From positions 1,388,184 through 1,452,183 of the forward strand of contig NZ_KB849239.1 of NCBI RefSeq assembly GCF_000368085.1: a DNA stretch of 64,000 bases, in the 5' to 3' direction. Origin of the DNA: Acinetobacter nosocomialis NIPH 2119 (lineage in GTDB: Bacteria; Pseudomonadota; Gammaproteobacteria; Pseudomonadales; Moraxellaceae). Positions 1 to 9,529 of the stretch are shown here, in pieces. A program made the translations under genes and the position numbers. How positions within the stretch are numbered: the stretch's first letter is position 1; each line of letters starts with the position of its first letter. The notes beneath the pieces were generated by a model. That model was given only the letters and a program-made list of their open reading frames with translations. It did not search any database and was not told the origin of the DNA.

Positions 1-1
1 G

Positions 2-55
2 TGCAATCCTGATGTTGATATCATCCATCGACCAGACTCAATTCCATATTTATAG
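2..55 (+). CDS. possible 3' end of an upstream gene
   Basis: One forward frame is open from the left edge to a TAG at 53-55 and reads as 17 residues ending in IPYL. It could be the C-terminus of a gene entering from the left. So short a frame may be open by chance and I recognise no family. Positions 56-257 carry AT-rich DNA with no clear gene, only the presumed ruvC promoter region. Confidence 0.25.
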   Translation, partial: CNPDVDIIHRPDSIPYL

Positions 56-257
56 ATAAGTATTCCATTAAACTAGAATTGTATCAAGTGATCTTAGACC
101 AATTACGATTAAGGTCCAAAAAGTACCTAACAAAATATACATCAGTAGGGTTAGAAATCGAAAAATAACCATTTATATCAGCATTGGTTAAATTACTTAT
201 GCAGAACCTTTTTGGCTATGCAACAATACTCTCTAAACTATTTATGTAAGTCTACAC

Positions 258-803
258 ATGGCATTGATTATTGGAATTGACCCAGGTTCACGCTTAACAG
301 GTTACGGAATCATTGAAAAAGATGGTAGTAAACTACGTTTTGTCGATGCTGGTACAATCCGAACAGAAACTCAAGAAATGCCTGAGCGCTTAAAACGTAT
401 CTTTGCTGGTGTCGAGCGAATTGTAAAATTTCATGGCCCAACTGAAGCTGCGGTTGAACAAGTTTTTATGGCACAAAATCCGGACTCTGCTTTAAAACTA
501 GGGCAAGCCCGAGGAGCTGCAATAGCCGCCTTAGTTAATTTAGATTTACAAGTTGCAGAATATACAGCCCGACAAATAAAACAATCCGTAGTGGGTTATG
601 GTGCTGCCGATAAAGAGCAAGTACAAATGATGGTCATGCGTTTACTCAACCTAACTATTAAACCTCAAGCCGATGCAGCCGATGCTCTTGCTGCTGCGAT
701 TTGCCATGCCCATGCTTCAGGAAGTATGAGTAAACTTTCTGTCTTGAATGCTTTAGGTGGTATGGCACGTGGACGCAGCCGTTCGAGTAGCCGTAGACGT
801 TAA
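258..803 (+). CDS. ruvC: Holliday junction resolvase RuvC
   Basis: RuvC is the homodimeric endonuclease that resolves four-way Holliday junctions in the cytoplasm after RuvAB branch migration. The 181-residue length is normal. The RNase H-like fold begins with GIDPG, and the four acidic catalytic residues appear at D8, E67, D139 and D142. The C-terminus is a basic Arg/Ser tail after about residue 168, longer than in E. coli. No ruvA or ruvB lies next to it. The gene ends 4 bases before the convergent nnr stop codon. Function is certain from the family; only the role of the basic tail is open. Confidence 0.96.
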   Translation: MALIIGIDPGSRLTGYGIIEKDGSKLRFVDAGTIRTETQEMPERLKRIFAGVERIVKFHGPTEAAVEQVFMAQNPDSALKLGQARGAAIAALVNLDLQVAEYTARQIKQSVVGYGAADKEQVQMMVMRLLNLTIKPQADAADALAAAICHAHASGSMSKLSVLNALGGMARGRSRSSSRRR

Positions 804-807
804 AGCT

Positions 808-2271
808 TTATTGATTATTTACTACTCGAGTAATTGCCTGATTCATTTCATAAGCTTGTAAACCACGCATTCCGTTTTTTGCCAGTTGGTCCCCTGCCTG
901 AGCATGAAGAGTTACAATCTCATGTAATGCAATACCTTTGTGGAACTGGGCTTTTAAGCTTGCGATCATACCCGCTAATATGTCTCCCATGCCGCCAGTT
1001 CCCATACCAGCATTACCTTGGGTACAAATATATAACTTATTCTCTAAAATTAAGCTGCCCGCACCTTTCAGCACCCATTGAGCCGCATATTTTTGTTGCA
1101 ACGCATAAATAGCAGCAATTCGGTCATTTTCAATTTTCGCTGTAGAACAATCCAATAAAGTAGCGGCTTCTCCGGGATGTGGAGTTGCATAAATATGTGC
1201 ACCCAATTTTTTAGGTTGTTTGGCAAGAAACCATAGTGCATCTGCATCTAATACAACTTCCAAATGTGAGTCATGATTTAAATAATCGAACCACTGTTGA
1301 TAGATTTGCTGTGCCCATTCATCACGCCCTAAGCCCATGCCAAAACATACTGCATCAACCTGAGATAAAATCTCTTTAATACTGTTTTCATCGAAATTAT
1401 TAATGTCACGAAGCATAATATTAGGAGCTCTCGACAAAATAGCCTGATGATGGTTTCGGTGACAAACTACCGTAACTTTGCCTGCTCCTGCATGAAAGGC
1501 AGCTTCAGCAGCCATAATGACAGCCCCGCCCATTTGCTCATGACCACCTATCACCAAAACATGTCCATAACTTCCCTTATGACCAAAAGCCAAACGTTTA
1601 GGAAGTCTGATATGTGTTGGCGTCAAGTAAGCAAGAGGTTTCAGGTCTTGGTCTACTGGAATTAAATTAATTAAATGAATTTGCCCCGCATACTCTTTGC
1701 CTTGGCCTGTAAATAATCCTGCTTTAAGTCCTAAAACAGTAAATGTATGATCACCCCTTACGGCACAAGGTAAGACTCGTCCTGTATTTGCATGTAAGCC
1801 ACTTGGTATATCAATTGAAATTTTTAACCCAGCTTGCTCGTTAAATTGTTGAATAGAATGTTGCCAATAATCATTTAACTCTCGATTTAAACCAATCCCA
1901 AATAACGCATCAATATGACAATCAAATGTTCTATGCACATCAAAACCTTGATGTATTTGGACATGATTTGCCTTAGCAAAATGGACAGCATGGTGTAAAT
2001 CGGCTGACTCGCCCAGTTCGGCCGCAAATATTTCAACATATAACCCTGCTTCCTTGAGATAACTTGCTATAAAGTAGCCATCACCAGCGTTATTACCTTG
2101 TCCACACCAAACAGCAATATTCTTAATATCTTGGTTTTGAAAAAGTACAATGAGTTGTTGAGTGATTGACCAAGCTACTTGTTGCATTAAGCCTAATGAT
2201 GAGTTTTGTGCAGCAAACCAACGTTGCTCCCATGCCTGGATATCTTGGCTATGGTAAACTACTGCCTGCAT
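808..2271 (-). CDS. nnr: bifunctional NAD(P)HX epimerase/dehydratase
   Basis: This repair enzyme restores hydrated NADH and NADPH. The N-terminal YjeF_N half epimerises R- to S-NAD(P)HX, and the C-terminal ribokinase-like half dehydrates the S form using ADP. The N-terminal half shows the CGQGNNAGDGYF motif. The C-terminal half ends with the GMGTGGMGDILAGM nucleotide-binding region. The length, about 487 residues, is right for the fused enzyme. I chose the ATG at 2271 because AGAGGA sits 7 bases upstream; an in-frame ATG at 2289 would add six residues without a good ribosome site. It starts back to back with queG, 29 bases apart. Confidence 0.93.
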   Translation of the reverse strand: MQAVVYHSQDIQAWEQRWFAAQNSSLGLMQQVAWSITQQLIVLFQNQDIKNIAVWCGQGNNAGDGYFIASYLKEAGLYVEIFAAELGESADLHHAVHFAKANHVQIHQGFDVHRTFDCHIDALFGIGLNRELNDYWQHSIQQFNEQAGLKISIDIPSGLHANTGRVLPCAVRGDHTFTVLGLKAGLFTGQGKEYAGQIHLINLIPVDQDLKPLAYLTPTHIRLPKRLAFGHKGSYGHVLVIGGHEQMGGAVIMAAEAAFHAGAGKVTVVCHRNHHQAILSRAPNIMLRDINNFDENSIKEILSQVDAVCFGMGLGRDEWAQQIYQQWFDYLNHDSHLEVVLDADALWFLAKQPKKLGAHIYATPHPGEAATLLDCSTAKIENDRIAAIYALQQKYAAQWVLKGAGSLILENKLYICTQGNAGMGTGGMGDILAGMIASLKAQFHKGIALHEIVTLHAQAGDQLAKNGMRGLQAYEMNQAITRVVNNQ

Positions 2272-2300
2272 ATTCTTATCCTCTTGCATTTTTCGGTTTT

Positions 2301-3401
2301 ATGACATCTTCCAACACATCACGCATTGCAGTGCAACAAATTGATCCACATGAATTAAAAGCATGGATCAAAGCTCAAGCATTAGACTTGGGTTTTGCTG
2401 ATTGTGTCATTGCAAAACCAGATGCTCAAGAGCAAATGCCACGTTTTTTAGAGTACCTTGAACGTGGTTATCATGCAGATATGACATACCTACAAGAAAA
2501 TTTGGAAAAGCGGGCTGATCCGACACTATTAGTTCCCGGCACAAAAAGTATTATTTGCGTGCGTATGAATTATTTGGTGGAATCACCAAAGCCAAGATAT
2601 GTACCTTTTGAACCCAACTCTGCGATTATCGCCCGTTATGCTCGTGGTCGTGATTACCATAAGGTGATGCGAGGCAGATTAAAAACATTAGCTACACGTA
2701 TCCGTGAAAAAGTGGGAGATTTTGAATCTCGCCCTTTTGCAGACTCCGCGCCTATATTTGAGAAATCATTAGCTGAAAGTGCTGGAATGGGCTGGACAGG
2801 TAAACATACTTTGCTCATTCATAAAAAGTCAGGTTCTTTCTTTGTCTTAGGTGAACTATTTACATCACTCGACTTACCTTTTGATGAACCTGCAACATCT
2901 CACTGTGGTTCTTGTAGTGCTTGTATTGATATTTGCCCAACTCAAGCGATTGTCGAACCTTATATGTTAGATGCTAGACGCTGTATTGCTTATTTAACAA
3001 TCGAATATAAGGGAATTATTGATGAAGAATTACGTGCAGGTATTGGTAACAGAATATTTGGTTGTGATGACTGTCAATTAATTTGCCCGTGGAATAGCTT
3101 TGCTAAGACAGCTTCTATTACTGACTTTAACCCTAGACATGGTTTAGATAATATTAGTCTGCTTGATATCTGGCAGTGGGATGAAGCTACTTTTTTAGCC
3201 AATACAGAAGGTAGTCCAATACGACGCACAGGTTATCAGTCATTTAAGCGCAATATTGCTATCGGTTTAGGCAATGCACCGTACTCAAAAGAAATTGTAG
3301 ATCAGCTACACAAAGGCAAAAATTTACATGACGAAATCGTCAATGTGCATATTGATTGGGCAATTGAACAGCAACTTAATCAACTTCAGCTATCAAATTA
3401 A
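2301..3401 (+). CDS. queG: epoxyqueuosine reductase QueG
   Basis: QueG reduces epoxyqueuosine to queuosine in the wobble position of tRNAs for Tyr, His, Asp and Asn, using cobalamin and two 4Fe-4S clusters. The two ferredoxin-like cysteine motifs are visible as CGSCSACIDICP and CDDCQLICPWN. An N-terminal DUF1730-type region precedes them. The open frame extends further upstream to 2166, but that stretch lies inside nnr on the other strand. The ATG at 2301 gives 366 residues, the usual size. The gene is divergent from nnr and 87 bases before bioB. In E. coli nnr lies near queG as well, which supports both calls. Confidence 0.94.
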   Translation: MTSSNTSRIAVQQIDPHELKAWIKAQALDLGFADCVIAKPDAQEQMPRFLEYLERGYHADMTYLQENLEKRADPTLLVPGTKSIICVRMNYLVESPKPRYVPFEPNSAIIARYARGRDYHKVMRGRLKTLATRIREKVGDFESRPFADSAPIFEKSLAESAGMGWTGKHTLLIHKKSGSFFVLGELFTSLDLPFDEPATSHCGSCSACIDICPTQAIVEPYMLDARRCIAYLTIEYKGIIDEELRAGIGNRIFGCDDCQLICPWNSFAKTASITDFNPRHGLDNISLLDIWQWDEATFLANTEGSPIRRTGYQSFKRNIAIGLGNAPYSKEIVDQLHKGKNLHDEIVNVHIDWAIEQQLNQLQLSN

Positions 3402-3436
3402 AAAAATGATGTTTTTTGCCCTATAGCTTTAATACG

Positions 3437-3462
3437 AATTCTGTATGATTATATACAGTGAA
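3437..3462. promoter_or_regulatory. inverted repeat upstream of bioB
   Basis: CTGTAT at 3441-3446 and ATACAG at 3453-3458 form an inverted repeat with a 6-base spacer, roughly extended by AATT on both sides. It overlaps TATGAT and TATATA strings that could be a -10 box for bioB. It may be an operator or a short hairpin. It does not match the BirA operator sequence of enterobacteria. Confidence 0.3.
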
Positions 3463-3488
3463 TTAATGCCATCATCATGGATATGACA

Positions 3489-4478
3489 ATGACTCTACGT
3501 AATGATTGGACTCGTGAAGAAATCCAAGCTCTATATGAACAACCTTTTTTGGATTTAGTTTTTAAGGCTCAGCAAGTACACCGTGAGCACTTCACTGCCA
3601 ATACAATTCAGGTCAGCACCCTTTTATCGATTAAAACGGGTAAATGTCCTGAAGATTGCAAATATTGCTCTCAATCTGCACATTACGATTCAAAATTAGA
3701 AGCAGAAAAACGTATTGCTGTTGAAAAAGTAATTAGCGAAGCAAAAGCTGCAAAAGATTCAGGTTCATCTCGTTTTTGTATGGGTGCTGCTTGGCGTAAC
3801 CCACATGAACGCGATATGCCATATGTTTTAGAAATGGTACGTGAAGTTAAAGCATTAGGTATGGAAACCTGTATGACATTAGGTATGCTTAACCAATCAC
3901 AAGCAGAACGCCTAAAAGATGCTGGTTTAGATTATTACAACCATAACCTAGATACTTCTCGTGAGTACTATTCTCACATTATTAGCACACGTACTTTTGA
4001 TGACCGTTTGAATACTTTGGATTATGTACGCCAAGCAGGTATGAAAGTATGTAGTGGTGGTATTGTTGGTTTGGGTGAAAGCCGTGAAGATCGAATCGGT
4101 TTATTACACGAGTTAGCAACCTTACCTATTCATCCAGAATCTGTGCCAATTAACATGCTTGTACCAATTGAAGGTACACCTCTAGCTGATGTTGAAAAAC
4201 TAGATGTTATTGAATGGATCCGCACCATTGCGGTAGCACGTATTGTTATGCCGCATAGTTATATTCGTTTATCTGCTGGTCGTGAATCTTTAAGTGATTC
4301 AGATCAAGCTTTAGCATTTATGGCAGGTGCGAACTCACTGTTTTCGGGTGATAAATTGCTTACTACTCCAAATGCAGGTGAAGGTAAAGACCAAGCATTA
4401 TTTAACAAACTTGGTTTAACTGCTGAAAAGCCAAAGCCAACTGTTTCTGATTTATCAGTAGATGCAATGAGTGCTTAA
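3489..4478 (+). CDS. bioB: biotin synthase BioB
   Basis: BioB is a radical SAM enzyme that inserts sulfur into dethiobiotin in the last step of biotin synthesis. The radical SAM cluster motif CPEDCKYC is near residue 50. The second-cluster ligands typical of BioB fall in the GMETCMTLG and [12 protein letters not shown] segments, and the conserved Arg is in SYIRLSAGR. The start is uncertain between ATGs at 3477, 3483 and 3489. I prefer 3489, giving 329 residues beginning MTLRNDW, the form I recall for Acinetobacter. bioB stands alone here; other biotin genes are not in the window. A strong terminator follows. Confidence 0.95.
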   Translation: MTLRNDWTREEIQALYEQPFLDLVFKAQQVHREHFTANTIQVSTLLSIKTGKCPEDCKYCSQSAHYDSKLEAEKRIAVEKVISEAKAAKDSGSSRFCMGAAWRNPHERDMPYVLEMVREVKALGMETCMTLGMLNQSQAERLKDAGLDYYNHNLDTSREYYSHIISTRTFDDRLNTLDYVRQAGMKVCSGGIVGLGESREDRIGLLHELATLPIHPESVPINMLVPIEGTPLADVEKLDVIEWIRTIAVARIVMPHSYIRLSAGRESLSDSDQALAFMAGANSLFSGDKLLTTPNAGEGKDQALFNKLGLTAEKPKPTVSDLSVDAMSA

Positions 4479-4491
4479 CAGCACCAAGAAT

Positions 4492-4521
4492 AAAAAAGCC
4501 CTGATCATTCAGGGCTTTTTT
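4492..4521. terminator. terminator after bioB
   Basis: AAAAAAGCCCTGA and TCAGGGCTTTTTT form a perfect 13-bp stem with a TCAT loop and a run of T. The A-run on the other side lets it also stop the leftward transcript of the small gene at 4525-4737. Confidence 0.9.
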
Positions 4522-4524
4522 CAT

Positions 4525-4737
4525 TCATACAGAAGTTACTAATATTCCATAAGTAGCATTCAGGAAAGTTCCAACTCGAATAATATCCCTACCTGCTGCA
4601 TGTGTAACCGATAATTCTTGGCTCAATACATCAAACTGAAAAGATTCAAAAACATCTTGATGGTTTAAAAGCCATAGAATGGTATCTGAAATATTTTCAT
4701 CTGCGATATAAGTCAAAGCTTTGTAGTCTTTGCTCAT
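4525..4737 (-). CDS. small uncharacterised protein
   Basis: This encodes about 70 residues starting MSKDYKALTYIADEN, with no membrane segment or metal motif. I recognise no family. The frame can be extended to a TTG at 4785, but that codon has no ribosome site and adds a Phe/Leu-rich stretch. The ATG at 4737 is the better start although its ribosome site is weak. It lies 66 bases downstream of another small gene on the same strand and shares the bioB terminator, so the two may be cotranscribed. The C-terminal half (AAGRDIIRVGTFLN) looks soluble. It is probably expressed but of unknown function. Confidence 0.55.
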   Translation of the reverse strand: MSKDYKALTYIADENISDTILWLLNHQDVFESFQFDVLSQELSVTHAAGRDIIRVGTFLNATYGILVTSV

Positions 4738-4803
4738 GAATAACTCAAATAAAAAAAACAAGCAAATTTTATCTGAGATATTCAAAGCTTAAAAGAAATT
4801 TCC

Positions 4804-5154
4804 TTAGGCCGCTTTAGGGTTTACTAATGAGTGACCTGACAATAAGCTATTTAACGCTTTAGGTGAAAATTCTAAAGAAAGTACATGGCTCTTTAAATTA
4901 ATCGAGTGTCTACTAATCAATGGCAAAAGCCCTTCTTCAGTTTCTAAAACATACTCATCAACAATATTTAAAATACCTTCCAAATTCGTTGTGCTAGATG
5001 CTAAGTCATGACTAAAGACATCATAAATTGTTTGTAAGTTAAACGTCGTGTTCTGTTCTGTAGGATGTTTAAGTAAATAGTCCTTTAAGAATAAGACTAA
5101 TTTATGAGCAAAGAAAAAATAATTCGGTTTATAACTGTATTTCATGCTGTTCAT
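4804..5154 (-). CDS. small uncharacterised protein
   Basis: This encodes 116 residues, probably soluble, with a Phe- and aromatic-rich N-terminus and no signal peptide. I recognise no family. The ATG at 5154 has GGAG nine bases upstream, which supports it over the ATG at 5145. The next gene on the same strand begins 66 bases downstream and may share the transcript. Both sit between a core gene and a pilus operon in strongly AT-rich DNA, so they may be part of an acquired or lineage-specific block. Confidence 0.6.
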   Translation of the reverse strand: MNSMKYSYKPNYFFFAHKLVLFLKDYLLKHPTEQNTTFNLQTIYDVFSHDLASSTTNLEGILNIVDEYVLETEEGLLPLISRHSINLKSHVLSLEFSPKALNSLLSGHSLVNPKAA

Positions 5155-5588
5155 GGAAACAAACTCCAGAAGATCTTTTATTGAATCACAACTAAAACAC
5201 TAGGAATTAAACCTTAAAAAATTCTTAAAAAAATAATTATGTTTATATAAGATACACAAAATAAATTTATTAATAAAAACAACAAGTTAATCAAACAATA
5301 TATACATATTTCATAAAGAAAAACTTAACTCAATTAAATTCAATAACTTAAATTAAACTTATTATCAATTTATTTTAAATAAAATAAATTTAATATATTT
5401 TACCATGTGGTATAAATTAAAATTACAAATCGATTATTCATTAAAAAACAACCAAACAAAATACATAAAAATATAATGTAATTCTTGTTTTTTAATTTAA
5501 AGGTGCTATATTTCCACCGCGTTACTTGATCAGAATAAAAGCACTGAAAAGTAATTAATCTATATTTATAGGATATTTCGGGGAATTC
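5155..5588. other. AT-rich intergenic region before pilus operon
   Basis: No gene is visible in these 434 bases. Base composition is extremely AT-rich, with many A and T tracts from about 5190 to 5500. This is typical of a promoter silenced by H-NS-like proteins. It must hold the divergent promoters of the small gene at 5154 and the pilus operon at 5589. Confidence 0.6.
5485..5512 (+). promoter_or_regulatory. candidate pilus operon promoter
   Basis: TTGTTT at 5485-5490 and TATATT at 5507-5512 are separated by 16 bases, a fair sigma-70 match. That would give a leader of about 70 bases before the pilin ATG. The surrounding AT richness makes chance matches likely. Confidence 0.35.
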
Positions 5589-6125
5589 ATGAAAAAATTT
5601 ATTTTTATAGCAGTAGCTTCACTTTTTAATATTACAACAGCACAAGCAGCTGATGGTACGATTACTATTAATGGTCTAGTAACTGATAATACTTGTACGA
5701 TTGATACAGGTGATAAAAACCTTATAGTGAATTTACCAACAGTATCATCTCAATCTTTAAAAAATGTAGGAGATGTTGCTGGTCGTACACCTTTTCAAAT
5801 TAATCTAACAAATTGCGCTTCTGCTGGAAAAGTTGCGACTTATTTTGAACCAGGAGCAACGGTTGATTTTAATACTGGACGTTTATTAAACCAAGCCACT
5901 TCTGGTGCAGCTGCTAATGTCAATATTCAACTATTAGGAAGCAATAACGCAGTAATTCCTGTACTTGCTAAAGGGGCTTCCGGTGCACAAGATAACTCTC
6001 AATGGGTAAATGTTTCTGCTGGTGGTAATGCCGATCTTAATTATTATGCTGAATATTATGCGACTGGTGTATCTACTGCGGGTACTGTAACTTCGCAAGT
6101 AAAATACACGATTATTTATCAATAA
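5589..6125 (+). CDS. major fimbrial subunit, type 1/MrkA-like pilin
   Basis: This is a chaperone-usher pilin, probably the main shaft subunit. A signal peptide of about 20 residues ends in AQA before ADGTITI. The mature protein has the family N-terminal pattern GTITINGLVTDNTCTI and two cysteines (in NTCTID and LTNCAS) that form the usual disulfide. It ends in the donor-strand-type alternating C-terminal strand VKYTIIYQ. The length of 178 residues is normal. GGGG sits a few bases before the ATG. It is the first gene of a four-gene operon and is followed by a 70-base gap before the chaperone, a common place for processing that keeps pilin mRNA abundant. Confidence 0.88.
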   Translation: MKKFIFIAVASLFNITTAQAADGTITINGLVTDNTCTIDTGDKNLIVNLPTVSSQSLKNVGDVAGRTPFQINLTNCASAGKVATYFEPGATVDFNTGRLLNQATSGAAANVNIQLLGSNNAVIPVLAKGASGAQDNSQWVNVSAGGNADLNYYAEYYATGVSTAGTVTSQVKYTIIYQ

Positions 6126-6195
6126 TTTAAAGCCAGCTTCTATTATTAAATAGAAGCTCTATTTCATCTATTATTTATTATTGAGAATATGACTC

Positions 6196-6936
6196 ATGCT
6201 TTTTCGTGGTCGTAAATTTTTTTGGGGAATGGCTTGTCTTCAAGCAGTACTTGCTAGTATAGGACATGCTGAAATAATACTGCATGGTACACGCGTAATA
6301 TATCCATCGGATGCTCGAGAAGTCAGCTTACAACTAAGCAACAATGGTACAACACCCTCACTTGTTCAAGCTTGGATTGATGATGGAAATTCAAAATCGA
6401 CTCCCGATGAGTCGAATGTACCCTTTATTATTACACCTCCTATTTCAAGAGTCGAACCCACTAAAGGCCAAACCTTACGAATTACTGCACTACCAAGTGC
6501 TTCTCAATTAAATCAAAATAAAGAAAGTATTTTCTGGCTTAATGTATTAGATATTCCACCAAAACCAGAAGGGAAAAAACAAGTAAATAATGAACCACTA
6601 CCTAATAATTTTCTTCAATTAGCAATTCGATCACGAATTAAATTCTTTTACCGGCCAGCAAACTTAAAAGAAAATATTGATACATTTAGTGAAAAAATTC
6701 AGTGGGTAAAAAATGGGGAAACATTGCTTATTAAGAATCCTACTCCCTTCTACATTACAATGAGCTCAATTTTTCAAGAAGTAAATCATCAAAAAATAGA
6801 TTTATTAAAACAAGGTTTAATGCTTTCTCCTTTTTCAGAAGACCAGATAAAACTTAAAAATAGCAATATAACGAATATGAGCTTTGTTTATATAAATGAT
6901 TACGGTGGGCGAATTGAACAAACAATAAAGTTCTAA
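6196..6936 (+). CDS. periplasmic pilus chaperone, PapD family
   Basis: This chaperone binds unfolded pilins in the periplasm by donating a beta strand and hands them to the usher. A signal peptide of about 25 residues ends near GHA. The first immunoglobulin-like domain shows the family pattern in REVSLQLSNNG, VQAWID and PFIITPPISRVEP. A conserved G-Q-T-LRI strand follows. The second domain ends the 246-residue protein. It lies between pilin and usher, the normal order. Motif agreement is strong; which pilins it serves is inferred from the operon. Confidence 0.9.
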   Translation: MLFRGRKFFWGMACLQAVLASIGHAEIILHGTRVIYPSDAREVSLQLSNNGTTPSLVQAWIDDGNSKSTPDESNVPFIITPPISRVEPTKGQTLRITALPSASQLNQNKESIFWLNVLDIPPKPEGKKQVNNEPLPNNFLQLAIRSRIKFFYRPANLKENIDTFSEKIQWVKNGETLLIKNPTPFYITMSSIFQEVNHQKIDLLKQGLMLSPFSEDQIKLKNSNITNMSFVYINDYGGRIEQTIKF

Positions 6937-6991
6937 GCTTATTTACCTTTTTTGAAATTTAAACACCTATTTATGAATAGGCACAAAGACT

Positions 6992-9529
6992 ATGTCAGAA
7001 TGGTTCATACCCAGTACATGCTTTAAAAAGCGCACTAGTTATTATCTAGCATTAAGCATAGCGATTAATGTGCCCTTAACTGTATATGCATCAGACAATA
7101 TGAGTGGGCAAAATATACTAAAAGCTGACTTTGATACTAACTTTTTAGTAGGAAATGCACAGAAGATTGACATTGGTCGATTTAAATACGGCAACCCTAT
7201 TTTACCTGGTGAATATAGTCTGGATGTATATATTAATGGCCAATGGCTAGGTAAACGAAAGTTTCTTTTTAAAACTACAAATTCGAATGAAAATGCAAAA
7301 ACCTGTTTTACAGCAGATATGCTTTTAGAATATGGCGTTAAAACAGAAATTCTTCATCGGGAAGCCAATAATTTACCTACCTGTAATGATCTAGAAAAAT
7401 GGGTTAATGATGCTTTTTATCAATTTGATACCTCCCATCTGAGACTTGATATTTCGATCCCTCAGGTTGCTTTGCAAAAAAATGCTCAAGGATACGTCGA
7501 CCCACGTTTATGGGATCGGGGTATAAACGCTGCTTTTTTTGCATATAATGCTTCTGCATATCGTATTGTAAGTAATGACCATGAAACAAATCATGCTTTT
7601 ATGGGTACAAACGTCGGGATAAATCTCTATGACTGGCAATTACGCCATAGTGGGCAGTGGAAATGGCAAGATCATAACGAAATTCCAAAAAAGACTTCTT
7701 CCTACACATCAAACAATACATATGCCCAAAAAGCATTTCCTAAGTTTAATAGTGTCGTTACTTTAGGTGATTACTTTACCAATAGTAATTTTTTTGATGC
7801 CTTACCTTATCGCGGAATTAACGTAGCAAGTGATGATCGCATGCTGCCTAACAGCATGCTTGGATATGCGCCACAAATTCGGGGTTATGCAAAGACTAAT
7901 GCAAAAGTTGAAGTGCGCCAACAGGGAAATTTAATTTATCAAACTACTGTTACTCCTGGAAGTTTTGAAATTAATGATCTTTATCCGACAGGTTTTGGTG
8001 GTGAACTACAAGTTTCTATATACGAGACGAATGGAGAGATTCAAAAGTTCTCTATTCCCTATGCTTCTGTAGTAGAGATGCTTCGCCCAAAGATGAGTCG
8101 TTATTCTTTTACTCTAGGACAATTTAGAGATGCTAATATCAATTTAAATCCATGGCTAGTACAAGGTAAATATCAACGAGGCATTAATAACTATTTAACA
8201 AGTTATACTGGGTTTCAGGCAACCGAACACTACCAGTCTTTTCTGATAGGTAGCGCATTTGCAACTCCAATTGGTGCAATTGCAGTTGATGCAACTCAAT
8301 CGAAAGCTAATTTTGATCAAAAACCAACACTAAAAGGGCAAAGTTACCGTTTAAGTTATAATCGACTATTTACGCCAACGAATACAAATTTAACTTTAGC
8401 AACCTACCGATACTCAACCGAAAATTATTTGAAATTAAGAGATTCAATTTTAATTCAAGATTTACAACAACGAAATATTGATAGTTTTTCTGTAGGAAAA
8501 CAAAAAAGTGAATTTCAGATCACATTAAATCAAAGTCTTCCAAATCAATGGGGCAATTTTTATTTAGTGGGTTCATGGATTAATTACTGGAATCAGCCTA
8601 ATCGCAATCAACAATTTCAATTTGGTTATAGTAATCAATTTAAAGATTTGACTTACAGCATTTCTGCAATTACTCATGAGCTTGATCTCGAAGATCAACA
8701 GACTAGTCACGAAACGCAGTATTTATTGTCTTTGTCTTTTCCACTCAAATTTAAGAAAAACACAATTAATTTTAATAGCTCTATTTCTGAAGATAGCAAA
8801 ACTCAAGGGATGAGTGGTTATATCGGAAACCGCTTTGATTATGGCACGTCCGTTTCATACCTAGATCAAGGACAAAGCAGTGTAAATATTAATGGCACAT
8901 ACCGTAGTAATTACACAACTATAGGTGCGTCATTTAGCCAATCCGATGCATATCAGCAGGAAATGATCAATTTAAATGGAAGTGTGGTTGCTCATTCTCA
9001 AGGGCTTTTATTTGGACCAGATCAAGTGCAAACCATGGTATTGGTCTATGCCCCCGAAGCCACAGGTGCCCGAGTCGGCAATACATCTGGACTAAACATT
9101 AATAAACATGGTTATGCTGTAATCCCTTATGTTACGCCCTATCGTTTAAATGACATTAGCCTTGACCCTCAAGGGATGCCATCAAATGTTGAACTTTCAG
9201 AAACAAGTCACCGTATTGCACCTTATGCAGGATCAATAACCAGAGTCAATTTTTCCACAAAAACGGGCTATGCACTTTTTATTAGTACTCAAACTCCTAA
9301 TGGTGGTTACCTACCATTTGCTGCACAAGTGTTTAACCAGAATAACGAAGTAGTTGGAATGGTAGCCCAAGGTAGCCGTATTTATTTACGTACGCCCCTG
9401 TCTCATGATCATCTTTATGTGAAGTGGGGAGAAAGTAATACCGAAGAATGTCAACTTGAATATGACATTCAATCAAAAATCTCACAGGAAAAACAATCAA
9501 TTATTATGACAGAGGCAATCTGCAAATGA
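6992..9529 (+). CDS. outer membrane usher, FimD/PapC family
   Basis: The usher is the outer membrane beta-barrel pore through which pilus subunits are assembled. The 845-residue protein has a signal peptide of about 33 residues (cleavage near VYA-SD). Next comes an N-terminal chaperone-binding domain starting at FDTNFLVGN and containing the PGEYSLDVYINGQW motif. The long barrel follows, with the plug domain region around AKVEVRQQGNLIYQTTVTPG. The C-terminal domains include the GARVGNTSGL and the Cys-containing ECQLEYDI ends. It overlaps the adhesin gene by 4 bases (ATGA), so translation of the two is coupled. Confidence 0.93.
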   Translation: MSEWFIPSTCFKKRTSYYLALSIAINVPLTVYASDNMSGQNILKADFDTNFLVGNAQKIDIGRFKYGNPILPGEYSLDVYINGQWLGKRKFLFKTTNSNENAKTCFTADMLLEYGVKTEILHREANNLPTCNDLEKWVNDAFYQFDTSHLRLDISIPQVALQKNAQGYVDPRLWDRGINAAFFAYNASAYRIVSNDHETNHAFMGTNVGINLYDWQLRHSGQWKWQDHNEIPKKTSSYTSNNTYAQKAFPKFNSVVTLGDYFTNSNFFDALPYRGINVASDDRMLPNSMLGYAPQIRGYAKTNAKVEVRQQGNLIYQTTVTPGSFEINDLYPTGFGGELQVSIYETNGEIQKFSIPYASVVEMLRPKMSRYSFTLGQFRDANINLNPWLVQGKYQRGINNYLTSYTGFQATEHYQSFLIGSAFATPIGAIAVDATQSKANFDQKPTLKGQSYRLSYNRLFTPTNTNLTLATYRYSTENYLKLRDSILIQDLQQRNIDSFSVGKQKSEFQITLNQSLPNQWGNFYLVGSWINYWNQPNRNQQFQFGYSNQFKDLTYSISAITHELDLEDQQTSHETQYLLSLSFPLKFKKNTINFNSSISEDSKTQGMSGYIGNRFDYGTSVSYLDQGQSSVNINGTYRSNYTTIGASFSQSDAYQQEMINLNGSVVAHSQGLLFGPDQVQTMVLVYAPEATGARVGNTSGLNINKHGYAVIPYVTPYRLNDISLDPQGMPSNVELSETSHRIAPYAGSITRVNFSTKTGYALFISTQTPNGGYLPFAAQVFNQNNEVVGMVAQGSRIYLRTPLSHDHLYVKWGESNTEECQLEYDIQSKISQEKQSIIMTEAICK

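Noticed and set aside
834..1665. Open frames of 72-92 codons on the plus strand inside nnr
   Set aside because: They lie fully within the nnr coding region on the other strand, have no ribosome sites and resemble no family; they are by-products of a real gene.
4738..4785. TTG start at 4785 for the small leftward gene
   Set aside because: No ribosome site precedes it and the extra residues are a hydrophobic low-complexity stretch; the ATG at 4737 is preferred.
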